From Flammeovirgaceae bacterium BBD 1991-12 (GTDB lineage: Bacteria; Bacteroidota; Bacteroidia; Cytophagales; Cyclobacteriaceae), in NCBI GenBank assembly GCA_001657315.1, contig LYSV01000038.1, positions 1 to 64,000 on the forward strand: DNA of 64,000 bases. Direction: 5' to 3'. Under the pieces are notes generated by a model. It saw nothing but the letters and a program-made list of their open reading frames with translations, searched no databases and had not been told where the DNA came from. Positions 48,594-58,760 of the stretch are shown piece after piece (within the stretch, counting starts at the first letter, position 1; every line of letters starts with the position of its first letter). The position numbers and the translations under genes were made by a program.

Positions 48594-49892
48594 ATGAATT
48601 TTTTTAACATTTTTAAGTTGTCGGTTGTCTTTTTTGCCTTTTTTATTTTTCCTGAGTTCCATTATGCCCAATCCGGAGCCGAGCTGGAAGAGGGCTATTA
48701 TGTTGTTATAGGTGTCTATTCACAAAACAAGGAATCCTACGCCCAAAAGTATACCCACACCGTATCAGATGGTGGATATGACGTTAGCTACGGCCTGAAT
48801 AGCACGAAGGGATTTTATTACGTCTATGTATATTCTTCCAACAATATACAGTCGGCCATCCGCAGAATGCGGCAGACAAGACAAAATAAGAAATTTGGTG
48901 ATGCATGGGTATTTGTTTGTGATGGTGGCGTTAACAATACTGTCAAAAATCGGGCAGTGACTCATGCCGGATCAGAAGCTGGCGCAAACGAACCAGATCA
49001 AACCAACGCTCAGGCCAGCAGAGAGAAACCAAAGCCAGGTCAGCAGGATCCGGCGAAAACAGCTTCTGCAGTAGCCGGTGAGGTGGAAGAAGCTTCTGCG
49101 AAAATGGTAGAGGAAACAGTTGAAAATGAACAGGCTTCCAACAGTGCTGTACCGGAAGATGGAGGCGTTGCCACGTTATCTGACCTTAAGGTCTATCTCA
49201 ATCTTTTCAATGCCAGAAACAATGAGGAAGTAGCGGGTAATGTCCAGGTCATCGATACAGAAAAAGGCAGATACCTGAAAACGGAAAATGGTGGTGAAAA
49301 CATATCCATAACACGCCCTCAGGGTGAAGCAGGCAGGATATCCCTCATTTGTGATGTGTTTGGTTTCAGAAAGCAGCAGAAGGAGATCAGTTACTTCAAT
49401 CCGTTGAATGACACTACCAGGGGTTATGTTGACTATGCTGATGGTGTATATACCGTAGATTTTGACCTTGTCCGCTACCGTGCGGGAGATATTGCGGTGA
49501 TGTATAACGTTTCATTCTTCAGAGATGCGGCAATTATGCGTCCGGAGTCGAAATATGAGGTAAACTCTCTCCTGGAAATGATGGAGGAGAATCCCGAACT
49601 GAAGATACGGATACATGGTCATGTAAATGGAAGACAGCCAGGAAAGATCATTGACAGGGGGGCAAGCGATAATTATTTTGCCCTGTCCAATGAAAACAAG
49701 CAGAACTTCGGAACGGCCAAAGATCTTTCACGGAAAAGGGCTGAACTGATCCGGCTGTACCTTATCGATCAGGGCATAGGTGAAGACAGAATGGAGATCA
49801 AGGCGTGGGGAGGCAAAAGGATGTTATATGACAAACTCAGCACCCGGGCTGATGAAAACGTAAGGGTAGAAATTGAGATCCTCGAAGAGTGA
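48594..49892 (+). CDS. SPOR-like + OmpA-like domain protein, paralog 3 (longest linker)
   Basis: EEGYYVVIGVYSQNKESYAQKYTHTV; LKIRIHGHVNGRQPG...LSRKRAELIRLYLIDQGIGEDRMEIKAWGGKRMLYDKLSTRADENVRVEIEI. Confidence 0.85.
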   Translation: MNFFNIFKLSVVFFAFFIFPEFHYAQSGAELEEGYYVVIGVYSQNKESYAQKYTHTVSDGGYDVSYGLNSTKGFYYVYVYSSNNIQSAIRRMRQTRQNKKFGDAWVFVCDGGVNNTVKNRAVTHAGSEAGANEPDQTNAQASREKPKPGQQDPAKTASAVAGEVEEASAKMVEETVENEQASNSAVPEDGGVATLSDLKVYLNLFNARNNEEVAGNVQVIDTEKGRYLKTENGGENISITRPQGEAGRISLICDVFGFRKQQKEISYFNPLNDTTRGYVDYADGVYTVDFDLVRYRAGDIAVMYNVSFFRDAAIMRPESKYEVNSLLEMMEENPELKIRIHGHVNGRQPGKIIDRGASDNYFALSNENKQNFGTAKDLSRKRAELIRLYLIDQGIGEDRMEIKAWGGKRMLYDKLSTRADENVRVEIEILEE

Positions 49893-50175
49893 CCCGTTGT
49901 CTATGCCTGAGACACCAGAAGTCCTTCCATGCCATTTGTTGAAGGGATCCGGGAATAGTCCCGCGATAAAGTAACTTTTCAAAAACTACTTGTGAGATGA
50001 GACCAGTGTTCCTGCATTGATCAAGTCAACAATCCGGGACTACATTCTGTTATTCGGATAACCTGTTTGGTGCAAGACTGAAAACGACTTGTTTCAGTGT
50101 TTACCACTTCCAGCAGACCGGAAAGTGAGGTGCTATGAAACCTCTCTCGTAACAAAATTTAAATAGAGAAGCCTG

Positions 50176-51000
50176 ATGAGCAAAACAGTATTAATAACAG
50201 GAGCTTCGTCCGGCATAGGCAAGTCCGTGGCAACATATTTTCATTCCCGGGGATGGAATGTAGCTGCTACCATGCGCAGACCGGAAAATGAACACGATCT
50301 TTCACAATTGGATAGGGTGAAACCTTTCAGGTTGGACGTACTGGATGAGGATACCATAGAAAGTGCCATAAAAGATACTGTACAGCATTTTGGACAAGTG
50401 GACGTAGTGGTGAATAATGCTGGTTATGGTTTGGTAGGCCCCTTTGAAGCCTCTACGGGTGAACAGATCAAAAGACAGTTTGATACCAATGTATTCGGCT
50501 TAATGAACGTCACACGTGCAGTACTGCCATTGTTCAGGGAGAAAAAGGAAGGCGTTATTGTTAATGTGGCCTCCGTGGGTGGGCGGATCACTTTTCCATT
50601 GTATAGTCTTTATCATGGCACAAAATGGGCTGTAGAGGGTTTCTCCGAATCGTTACAGTATGAGCTGAAACAATTCGGGATAAAGATAAAGATTGTAGAA
50701 CCCGGTGCCATCAGAACGGATTTCTATGACAGGTCCATGGACCTGATGAAAAAGGAAGGTCTCACAGCTTATGACAGTTATGCAGACATGGCTTTTAACA
50801 ATATGCAGGACATTGGTAAAAAAGCCCCTGGCCCGGATATCGTAGCCAGAAAGATCTACAAGGCAGCCACTGATGGAAGCTGGAGGATGCGATACCCGGT
50901 CGGCAGTGGAGCACCAATGCTGCTTTTTATGAGAAGGATCATCCCCAACAGTTGGTTTTTCCGAATGGTGAGAATGGTGGTTGAGAAAAAGAGAGGGTAA
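50176..51000 (+). CDS. Short-chain dehydrogenase/reductase
   Basis: VLITGASSGIGKSVA; VVNNAGYG; YSLYHGTKWAVEGFSESLQYEL. Confidence 0.95.
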   Translation: MSKTVLITGASSGIGKSVATYFHSRGWNVAATMRRPENEHDLSQLDRVKPFRLDVLDEDTIESAIKDTVQHFGQVDVVVNNAGYGLVGPFEASTGEQIKRQFDTNVFGLMNVTRAVLPLFREKKEGVIVNVASVGGRITFPLYSLYHGTKWAVEGFSESLQYELKQFGIKIKIVEPGAIRTDFYDRSMDLMKKEGLTAYDSYADMAFNNMQDIGKKAPGPDIVARKIYKAATDGSWRMRYPVGSGAPMLLFMRRIIPNSWFFRMVRMVVEKKRG

Positions 51001-51286
51001 GATCAAGATCACACCCTTTGATTGCCGTTCCTGCTGCATCACTTCCTGTTCTGCTCAGGAATATAGAAAGATCTGTCTGCCATCAGAGCCGGGATCAGGT
51101 TAGGAGAGCAATAATACTGTCACTTCCGGCCTTACACATATGCCCCCGCTTTTGAGGTGCCCGGCAGGTTTTCCCCTGTTCAGGATTTTGTCTGTACCTC
51201 CTGGTGGCTTCTAATATAAAGTGATCCCTGTAGGTTGGCCGCTACTGTATTCCGTCTTAACAAAACCACCTCAATATAAACCGATA

Positions 51287-52507
51287 ATGAACAAGCATAC
51301 TACCCGCAGGAACTTTCTTTCCACTCTGGGTCTCACAGTTGCTGGTACTGCCGCCATGGCAAGGCAGCCTTCCACATTCCACAATTCGGAAAACGACCCG
51401 AAATTACATTCGGCGCCGACTGATATCAGGATCACTGCCGTAAAAACCTTCAAACTCGGCAGGGCCATCATTACCAAGCTGGAAACGAATATTGGCGTTT
51501 CCGGATGGGGAGAATCCAGCCCCAACAGCCGCAGGATCGTTGAGGCCTTTATCCATGATAAGTTGAAAAAAGTAGTGATCGGACAAGACCCTTTTAATGT
51601 GGAACCATTGTGGGATCAGCTTTTCTGGGGTGAACATGACCTGGGTCCGTCAGGCGCATTGCCCTATTCCATAGCGGGGATAGACCTTGCTATGTGGGAC
51701 ATAAAGGGAAAAATACTGGATCAGCCGGTGTACAGACTTCTGGGTGGGCAATATCGCAACGAAATACTGGCCTATGGTGGTATTCCGTTAAGAGGTGGAA
51801 AGATTCCTGTGGAGGAGGCCATTGAGAGGGCACTAAAGCTCGTTGATTTTGGGTTCAGGGTGATCAAACTGCGAATGCAGATCCGGGAATATAACCTGGA
51901 CCCTATACCAGACCCCACCTTAAAGTATTATACGGCAGTACGAAAGGCGTTGCCGGATGACGTGGAACTGTTTGTTGATCCCAATGAAGGGTATACGGCT
52001 GCCAGAGCTATACAAATAGGGAAAGAACTGCAGCAAATGGGTATGAAATATTATGAGAGCCCCTGCCCGCTGGAAAATCACCGTGACACAGCTGAGGTGG
52101 TAAGAGCCCTGGAGATCCCTGTAATGGCCGGTGAAAAATGCTACACCCGGTGGCAGGTCCGTGACCTGATCCTTGAAGCCAATCCGGATATCATTCAGCC
52201 AGACCTTATCAAGGCCGGAGGAATAACGGAGGTGAAAAAGATAGCTGCCCTCGGGCAGACCTTCTTCAAGACGCTGGCTCCACACAACACCAAGCCCACA
52301 CTTGGCACAGCCGCAGCACTCCATCTGATGGCCTCCATATCCAATGCCGGGCCGTTTCTGGAATACGTAGAACTGGATACCTATCAGGATGTGCTGAGCG
52401 TCTTTGATACACTAATAGAGTTTAGGGAAGGTAAATTACAGGTGCCTGAAACCCCGGGGCTGGGTTTGGTGATCAACGAGAAGAAGCTTGAAAAGCTGGC
52501 AGAATAG
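51287..52507 (+). CDS. Mandelate racemase/muconate lactonizing enzyme (enolase superfamily), Tat-type signal
   Basis: TTRRNFLSTLGLTVAGTAAMA; GIDLAMWDIKGKILDQPVYRLLGG; ELFVDPNEGYTAARAIQIG; DIIQPDLIKAGGITEVKKIA. Confidence 0.92.
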   Translation: MNKHTTRRNFLSTLGLTVAGTAAMARQPSTFHNSENDPKLHSAPTDIRITAVKTFKLGRAIITKLETNIGVSGWGESSPNSRRIVEAFIHDKLKKVVIGQDPFNVEPLWDQLFWGEHDLGPSGALPYSIAGIDLAMWDIKGKILDQPVYRLLGGQYRNEILAYGGIPLRGGKIPVEEAIERALKLVDFGFRVIKLRMQIREYNLDPIPDPTLKYYTAVRKALPDDVELFVDPNEGYTAARAIQIGKELQQMGMKYYESPCPLENHRDTAEVVRALEIPVMAGEKCYTRWQVRDLILEANPDIIQPDLIKAGGITEVKKIAALGQTFFKTLAPHNTKPTLGTAAALHLMASISNAGPFLEYVELDTYQDVLSVFDTLIEFREGKLQVPETPGLGLVINEKKLEKLAE

Positions 52508-52645
52508 CAGAACATTGATTTGAGCCATCCTGGCAGGTATATAGGCCTGCAAACCGTTCCATATTATAGCTCATAAATGCTTTTTGATTTTTGTTATTGC
52601 GATCTTGTCGCGATAACAAAAATATTTCCTATCTTGGCCGCAGGT

Positions 52646-53668
52646 ATGAGCAAACACAGGCTCACAAGGAGGCAGTTCACAAACCGGAGCCGTTTCATTC
52701 TGGCGGGACTGGCATTAACGGACCCTTTTTTAGCTTTTAAGAACTTTAAATCTATGACTGATACAAATCATTTCGATGTAATCATTGTTGGCGGGAGCTA
52801 TGCGGGATTATCTGCCGCCATGGCTTTAGGCCGTTCCCTGAGAAATGTACTTGTCATTGACAGTGGGAAGCCCTGTAACAGACAAACTCCGCATTCGCAT
52901 AACTTCATTACACAGGACGGAGTCGCACCAAAAAAAATTGCTGAAGCAGCAAAGGAGCAGGTGCTTGAATATGATACAGTAAAGTATAGGAATGGACTGG
53001 TAACCAAAGCCGGGAGACTGGATACAGGCTTTGAGGTGGTCACGGATGAAGGTGAACGATTTCGGTGTGAAAAAGTGTTGTTTGCCACGGGGGTGGAGGA
53101 CCTTATGCCGGAAACAGCAGGCTTTTCCGAATGCTGGGGCATCAGTGTATTGCATTGCCCCTATTGTCATGGTTACGAAGTGAGGAACGAGAATATCGGG
53201 ATACTCGCCAAAGGAGAAATGGCCACTGAACTGTGCAGGCTCATTCAAAACTGGAGCAAAACCCTTACGCTGTATACTAACGGAACATCAGATCTGTCCC
53301 GGGAGCAGAGACAAATGCTGGACACGTTGAACATTAATGTAGTAGAAAAAGAGATCGCAAAGCTTCATCACAATTCCGGGTATGTGCAGGAGATTGTGTT
53401 TAATGACGGAACTTTGGCACCCGTTTCTGCTCTTTTTGCAAGAGTTGGCTTTCGGCAGCACTGCGATATACCGGAAAAATTGGGCTGCGAGTTAACGGAA
53501 CAGGGGCATCTGGAGGTAAATTTCATGGGTAAAACGTCTGTTGCAGGGGTTTTTGCTGCGGGTGATAACACCACACCCTTCAGATCGGTTTCCCTGGCAG
53601 TTTCTGCTGGTACCGTGGCAGGAGCTGCCATCAACATGGAACTGATTGAAGAGGAAATTGGAAGCTGA
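52646..53668 (+). CDS. NAD(P)/FAD-dependent oxidoreductase, thioredoxin-reductase-like
   Basis: FDVIIVGGSYAGLSAAMALGRS; HCPYCHGYEVRN; GVFAAGDNTTPFRSVSLAVSAGTVAGAAINMEL. Start may instead be ATG 52754. Confidence 0.9.
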   Translation: MSKHRLTRRQFTNRSRFILAGLALTDPFLAFKNFKSMTDTNHFDVIIVGGSYAGLSAAMALGRSLRNVLVIDSGKPCNRQTPHSHNFITQDGVAPKKIAEAAKEQVLEYDTVKYRNGLVTKAGRLDTGFEVVTDEGERFRCEKVLFATGVEDLMPETAGFSECWGISVLHCPYCHGYEVRNENIGILAKGEMATELCRLIQNWSKTLTLYTNGTSDLSREQRQMLDTLNINVVEKEIAKLHHNSGYVQEIVFNDGTLAPVSALFARVGFRQHCDIPEKLGCELTEQGHLEVNFMGKTSVAGVFAAGDNTTPFRSVSLAVSAGTVAGAAINMELIEEEIGS

Positions 53669-53810
53669 TTGCTCCAGGGATGCTGGATCATCATAGTGGC
53701 CTGAGATGAAGCCAGCATACGTTCTGACATCTCCCAGCGATTAAATATCAGTTTCGTCTTGTTCTTTATTCCGAATTATGTTATTTCCCGGCACATTTTA
53801 TTGCCGGAGC

Positions 53811-55022
53811 ATGTCTGTTATACTTCGTTCGTTGTTGTGGTACCGTCAGTCATTTACAGGATTTTCCTTACAGATCTGGTGGCTGGCGCTGGTTACACTG
53901 ATCAACCGGGCAGGAGCTATGGTCATTCCATTCCTCTCCCTGTACCTGACAGCTGACCTTGGATTTTCCCTGGAGAGGGTAGGGTGGGTCATGACCAGTT
54001 TTGGGGCAGGGTCATTGGTCGGCGCATGGATCGGCGGCAGGCTTACGGATGAGTTGGGGTTTTATAAAATAATGATCCTGAGTATGCTCTCCTCTGGATT
54101 GATCCTGTTTGGTATCAGCTTTCTTGAAAATTACTGGCTCATCGTGGTAGGGGTCTTTTTCTTTACTCTGACCAGTGATGCCTTTCGGCCACCGGCCTAT
54201 GTGGCTATTGCTGCCTACAGCAGGCCAGAGAACAGGACCCGTGCGGTAACCCTGATACGGCTGGCCATTAATCTTGGGTTCTCTTTGGGACCCGCTTTGG
54301 GAGGCCTGATCATTTCGGGACTGGGTTACAGCCTGCTTTTTTGGGTGGATGGCGCTACCTGCATCATAGCGGGCCTGCTTATTTTCATCTTGTTAAATCC
54401 AAAAAATGACGTGAACCGTGTAGTTGATCGGCCCGATCCTTCGGCACAGGTAGTCCCTTACGGGGATTATCATTATCTCATCTTCCTGCTGGGGCTGTTT
54501 GTGTTTGCCACCATGTTTTTCCAGTATTTTTCGGTAATGCCGGTATATTACAAAGTTTCCAGGGGACTATCTGAGAATGAAATAGGGGGGCTGATGGCCA
54601 TTAATGGTTTGCTGATCTTCTTTTTTGAGATGCCGCTGATCTATGCATTGGACAACAGAAACCGGTTCTCCAGGTTCTTTATCCTGCTTTTCGCGGTGCT
54701 ATTGCTGGGTGCAGGTTTCCTTATCCTGAATTTTTCCGGTTGGGAGGGTATACTGGTTGTGGGTATGACACTGGCTACGCTGGCCGAGATGCTGTGTTTT
54801 CCCTTTGCCAATGCCGTAGCCATGGAACGCGGCGCCAGGGGGCATACAGGCATGTACATGGCGTGGTTCCAGATCGCTTTCTCACTGGCTCACCTCGTTG
54901 GTCATAATGTTGGCATGCAGCTTTCGGATAACTTCAGCTATCCCACCGTTATGTATCTGTTCACCGCAGGGTCCCTTATATCCGGTTTTTTGTTTTGGGC
55001 AGGCAGGAACAAGGTGCTCTAG
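53811..55022 (+). CDS. MFS transporter
   Basis: ~12 TM segments; GAGSLVGAWIGGRLTDELGFYK; RPPAYVAIAAYSRPENRTRAVTLIRLAINLGFSLGPALGG. Confidence 0.92.
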   Translation: MSVILRSLLWYRQSFTGFSLQIWWLALVTLINRAGAMVIPFLSLYLTADLGFSLERVGWVMTSFGAGSLVGAWIGGRLTDELGFYKIMILSMLSSGLILFGISFLENYWLIVVGVFFFTLTSDAFRPPAYVAIAAYSRPENRTRAVTLIRLAINLGFSLGPALGGLIISGLGYSLLFWVDGATCIIAGLLIFILLNPKNDVNRVVDRPDPSAQVVPYGDYHYLIFLLGLFVFATMFFQYFSVMPVYYKVSRGLSENEIGGLMAINGLLIFFFEMPLIYALDNRNRFSRFFILLFAVLLLGAGFLILNFSGWEGILVVGMTLATLAEMLCFPFANAVAMERGARGHTGMYMAWFQIAFSLAHLVGHNVGMQLSDNFSYPTVMYLFTAGSLISGFLFWAGRNKVL

Positions 55023-55086
55023 ATCCTTTTTATCTTCCTGACCACTTATCAAATCTTCATTTTTTACTGCCCGGTGTGTTTTTATT

Positions 55087-56691
55087 TTGTTATCAAAATT
55101 TTGGATCATCATGAAACACATTCTGCCCACCCTGCTGGTATTGTCATTATTCACATTTTCAAATGCCCAGATCGAAAAAGCTCCCGAGGTAAAAGAAGGG
55201 GACGGGCCATGGCCCCAACTGATCATCCGCGGGGTTACCGTCATCAAGGGGGATGGTGCGCCTCCTATAGGTCCTGTGGATGTGGTGGTAGAGAATAACA
55301 GGATACGTCAGGTGAAAGTAGTTGGGTATCCTGGAGTCGACATTGATCCCGATCGCCGGCCTCAGTTGAAAGCCGGTGGGAAGGAGCTGGACGCCAGTGG
55401 TCTGTATCTGCTGCCGGGGTTCGTGGATATGCACGGGCATATAGGCGGGAAGGCGCAGGGCGTGAATGCAGAGTATGTTTTTAAGCTGTGGATGGCACAT
55501 GGTATCACTACCGTACGTGATCCCTCAGCAGGGAACGGGCTGGATTGGGTGCTGGACCAAAAGAAGAAAAGCAATAGGAATATGATCACAGCGCCGCGTC
55601 TGCTCGCTTACACAGCCTTTGGTCAGGGCAGTGATAAGCCGATCAGCACACCGGAGATGGCTCGTGAATGGGTAAGGAAAAATGCTCAAAAAGGGGCCGA
55701 TGGCATTAAATTCTTTGGTGCTGCTCCGGATATCATGGCTGCTGCTTTGGATGAAAACAAGAAACTGGGCCTGCGTTCCGCATGTCATCATGCTCAAATG
55801 GATGTGGCCCGTTGGAATGTACTGAATTCTGCCCGTGCAGGACTCACCTCTATGGAGCATTGGTATGGCCTGCCGGAAGCACTGTTCAACGACCGGATAG
55901 TACAACACTATCCGCCTGACTACAACTACAATAATGAGCAGCATCGGTTCAGTGAGGCAGGCAGGCTTTGGAAGCAGGCAGCCCCTCCGTTCTCCGACCA
56001 TTGGAACACTGTAATGAATGAGCTCCTCGAGCTGGACTTTACGCTCGACCCCACTTTTAACATCTATGAGGCCAGCCGTGACCTGATGAGGGCGAGAAGA
56101 GCAGAATGGCATGAAGATTATACCATGCCCAGCCTTTGGGAGTTCTACCAGCCCAGTAAGATATCGCATGGATCATACTGGCATTACTGGGGTACCGAGG
56201 AAGAGGTGAGCTGGAAGGAGAATTATCGCCTGTGGATGGCATTTATCAATGAATATAAAAACCGCGATGGCCGTGTTACTGCTGGCTCAGACTCAGGGTT
56301 TATATTCCAGTTGTACGGTTTTGCGTATATACGGGAACTGGAGTTGCTGAGAGAAGCAGGGTTCCATCCGCTGGAGGTGATAAGGTCTGCTACACTGAAC
56401 GGCGCTGAAGCACTGGGCATGGAAGATCAGATCGGTACGGTGGAGGTAGGCAAGCTGGCAGACTTTGTTATCGTGGAAGAGAATCCACTTCAAAATCTCA
56501 AGGCACTCTACGGCACCGGAGCTATTAAGCTTACCGAAGCTAATGAGGTTGTGCGGGTAGGCGGGGTCAAGTATACTGTCAAGGACGGTATCATCTATGA
56601 TGCTAAAAAACTCCTGGCTGATGTGAAGAAAATGGTGGATGAGGAAAAAGCAAAAACAGGTTTCAAAATTACCCAACCCGGCCTGAAATGA
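55087..56691 (+). CDS. Amidohydrolase family protein, secreted
   Basis: Signal peptide; LYLLPGFVDMHGHIGGKAQG; ATLNGAEALGMEDQIGTVEVGKLADFVIVEENPLQNLKAL. Confidence 0.93.
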   Translation: MLSKFWIIMKHILPTLLVLSLFTFSNAQIEKAPEVKEGDGPWPQLIIRGVTVIKGDGAPPIGPVDVVVENNRIRQVKVVGYPGVDIDPDRRPQLKAGGKELDASGLYLLPGFVDMHGHIGGKAQGVNAEYVFKLWMAHGITTVRDPSAGNGLDWVLDQKKKSNRNMITAPRLLAYTAFGQGSDKPISTPEMAREWVRKNAQKGADGIKFFGAAPDIMAAALDENKKLGLRSACHHAQMDVARWNVLNSARAGLTSMEHWYGLPEALFNDRIVQHYPPDYNYNNEQHRFSEAGRLWKQAAPPFSDHWNTVMNELLELDFTLDPTFNIYEASRDLMRARRAEWHEDYTMPSLWEFYQPSKISHGSYWHYWGTEEEVSWKENYRLWMAFINEYKNRDGRVTAGSDSGFIFQLYGFAYIRELELLREAGFHPLEVIRSATLNGAEALGMEDQIGTVEVGKLADFVIVEENPLQNLKALYGTGAIKLTEANEVVRVGGVKYTVKDGIIYDAKKLLADVKKMVDEEKAKTGFKITQPGLK

Positions 56692-57629
56692 AGTATTTGT
56701 ATTTGCCTCTTCTCGCGCTTGCTACATTTGCTGGATGCGAGAAGCCCACTCAGAAGGCGGTAGATATAGTAGATCTGGAGGCAATATCCCTGCTTGGGGA
56801 TTCATTATTTACACCGGAACACAATACGGATACTACCTCCCGGCTTTTCATCAATATGAGAAATGCGGAAAGGCGGCTCAGGCAGCATCCCTCCGAAGAG
56901 AACTTTGTATGGTTTGGGAGAAGACTGGCCTATCTCGGGCGTTACCGGGAAGCTATTGACACCTACGAGCACGGACTGCAGCAATATCCTGGATCGTACC
57001 GATTGCACCGTCATAAAGGACACCGGTATATTACATTGCGGCAATTCGACAAGGCAATAGCTGATTTTCAGCAGGCGGCCGGGCTGATGCCCAGGGATAC
57101 GATCGAAACAGAACCGGACGGTATTCCCAACAAGGAAAACCGGCCGCTTTCATCCACCCAGTTCAATGTGTGGTACCATCTGGGGCTGGCCCACTATCTG
57201 AAGGGTGATTTTGAAGAGGCCCGCAATGCTTATGAACAGTGTATGAAGGTGTCCGTCAACGATGATCTGCTTTGTGCCACGGCCGACTGGCTTTACATGA
57301 CCTTACGCAGACTGGGAAGTGAACAGCAGGCTATTGATGTACTGGATACTATTCATGATGATATGAATATCATTGAAAATGATGCTTACTTTAAAAGATT
57401 GATGATGTATAAGGGAGCGCTGGACCCCGACTCTCTCCTCTCTGTGAGCCCGGATGATCCAGATCCTGACCTGGCGATAGCTACACAGGGATACGGCGTG
57501 GGCAATTGGTATCTCTGCAATGGAGACACAACACAGGCGGTTGAAGTATTTCGGAAGGTAGTGGAAGGCAGGCACTGGGCGGCTTTTGGATACATTGCTG
57601 CTGAGGCGGAGCTTGCGAGGCTGTGGTGA
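56688..57629 (+). CDS. TPR lipoprotein-like protein
   Basis: LALATFAGCEK lipobox; REAIDTYEHGLQQYPGSYRLHRHKGHRYITLRQFDKAIADFQQAAGLMP. Confidence 0.85.
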   Translation: MKYLYLPLLALATFAGCEKPTQKAVDIVDLEAISLLGDSLFTPEHNTDTTSRLFINMRNAERRLRQHPSEENFVWFGRRLAYLGRYREAIDTYEHGLQQYPGSYRLHRHKGHRYITLRQFDKAIADFQQAAGLMPRDTIETEPDGIPNKENRPLSSTQFNVWYHLGLAHYLKGDFEEARNAYEQCMKVSVNDDLLCATADWLYMTLRRLGSEQQAIDVLDTIHDDMNIIENDAYFKRLMMYKGALDPDSLLSVSPDDPDPDLAIATQGYGVGNWYLCNGDTTQAVEVFRKVVEGRHWAAFGYIAAEAELARLW

Positions 57630-57736
57630 CTGGCTTCTGGTTTACTGGATGCCGGGTACCGGTTTGAGCATGGCGCATAGAGCCTGGCGCATGCGAACCT
57701 GAAGAAATCCCCGATTTGTTGAATGCCCTTTGCCAA

Positions 57737-57807
57737 TTGTCCGCTGGACTCCCCACGGGGTCCAGTGGATCCACAGGATTCCCCACGGGGTTCTGTGAAT
57801 GCGAATG
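57737..57807. repeat. Copy B of the GTCCxCxGGAC...GGTTCyGTGAATGCGAA repeat, with two CCCCACGGGG hairpins
   Basis: TGTCCGCTGGACTCCCCACGGGGTCCAGTGGATCCACAGGATTCCCCACGGGGTTCTGTGAATGCGAATG. Confidence 0.6.
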
Positions 57808-57914
57808 TGAGCCGACTTATATGACTGTATGTGGGTTTAAGGTGTTGATATGCGGGTTAATCCATTTTTTTCAAGGTCCCTGTCATATAAACCGCTGGTT
57901 ATTCAGACTAACTT

Positions 57915-58409
57915 ATGGTTATGAATAAAAACTGGCTCAATTATGTTTTGGAGCAACTTCACAGGGAGGCTTTCATTTGGGCCAGGCAATGCTGCCGCTA
58001 TGATGACGAAATGGCGAAAGAGGTGCTTCAGGTGGTCTATCTGAAAATGCTCGAGGGCAGAGCCCGTTACAGGAACAGGTCGAAGATAAAAACCTGGTTG
58101 TTTTCAGTGATCAGGTTCACGGCTATCGACCTGCTAAAGGAAGATTGGCAATTCACCGGGCTGGATCAGGTGGCAGATACCGCTGAGGAGAAAGATGATC
58201 ACAAGGATCATAATTATGAGCAGCTATTGCAGAAATTATCGCCGCGGCAACATCAGGTGCTGGTGTTGGCCTTTTACCATAACCTGACACTGGCGGAAAT
58301 TGCCGAAGTGACCGGAGCAGGTATTGGCACGGTAAGGACACATTATGACCGGGGTAAGAAAGCGCTTAGGGAGCTTATTGTAAATACAGGAGTATATGGA
58401 GAAGGATAA
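57915..58409 (+). CDS. ECF-type RNA polymerase sigma factor
   Basis: EMAKEVLQVVYLKMLEGRARYRNRSKIKTWLFSVIRFTAIDLLKE; LTLAEIAEVTGAGIGTVRTHYDRGKKALRE. Confidence 0.9.
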   Translation: MVMNKNWLNYVLEQLHREAFIWARQCCRYDDEMAKEVLQVVYLKMLEGRARYRNRSKIKTWLFSVIRFTAIDLLKEDWQFTGLDQVADTAEEKDDHKDHNYEQLLQKLSPRQHQVLVLAFYHNLTLAEIAEVTGAGIGTVRTHYDRGKKALRELIVNTGVYGEG

Positions 58410-58710
58410 AACAATACAGGAATTTTTTGATGGGATGAAAAGATCGGATGAAAAGCTGATCATTCCTGAATACCCTATGAAGCGGCGGAGGAAAACCCTA
58501 TGGCTTCTCCCGCTGGGTACGGCGGCGGCACTGATCATTCTGGCGGTTTCCTTGTTCTTTCCGAGGCAGGGAACTGAAGAAAAACCAGAGTATGAGGTTA
58601 TTCTCACGCTTTCAACGGATCAGGACTGGACCACAGCGTCGCTTGCCCCGCCTGAGAGTACCCTTGACACATGGGAGTCGCCCACAGGTTCGTTGATCTC
58701 AGATTTCTAA
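58396..58710 (+). CDS. Small single-TM protein, putative anti-sigma factor
   Basis: Overlaps the sigma ORF; basic patch MKRRRKTLWLLPLGTAAALIILAVSLFF. Confidence 0.65.
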   Translation: MEKDKTIQEFFDGMKRSDEKLIIPEYPMKRRRKTLWLLPLGTAAALIILAVSLFFPRQGTEEKPEYEVILTLSTDQDWTTASLAPPESTLDTWESPTGSLISDF

Positions 58711-58760
58711 TGATAAACTAAATAAAATATAAGTTATGAAAAGGTTTTTTTTATTGCTCC

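Noticed and set aside
55525-56169. 214-aa minus-strand ORF
   Set aside because: Antisense to the amidohydrolase gene; a by-product of codon bias.
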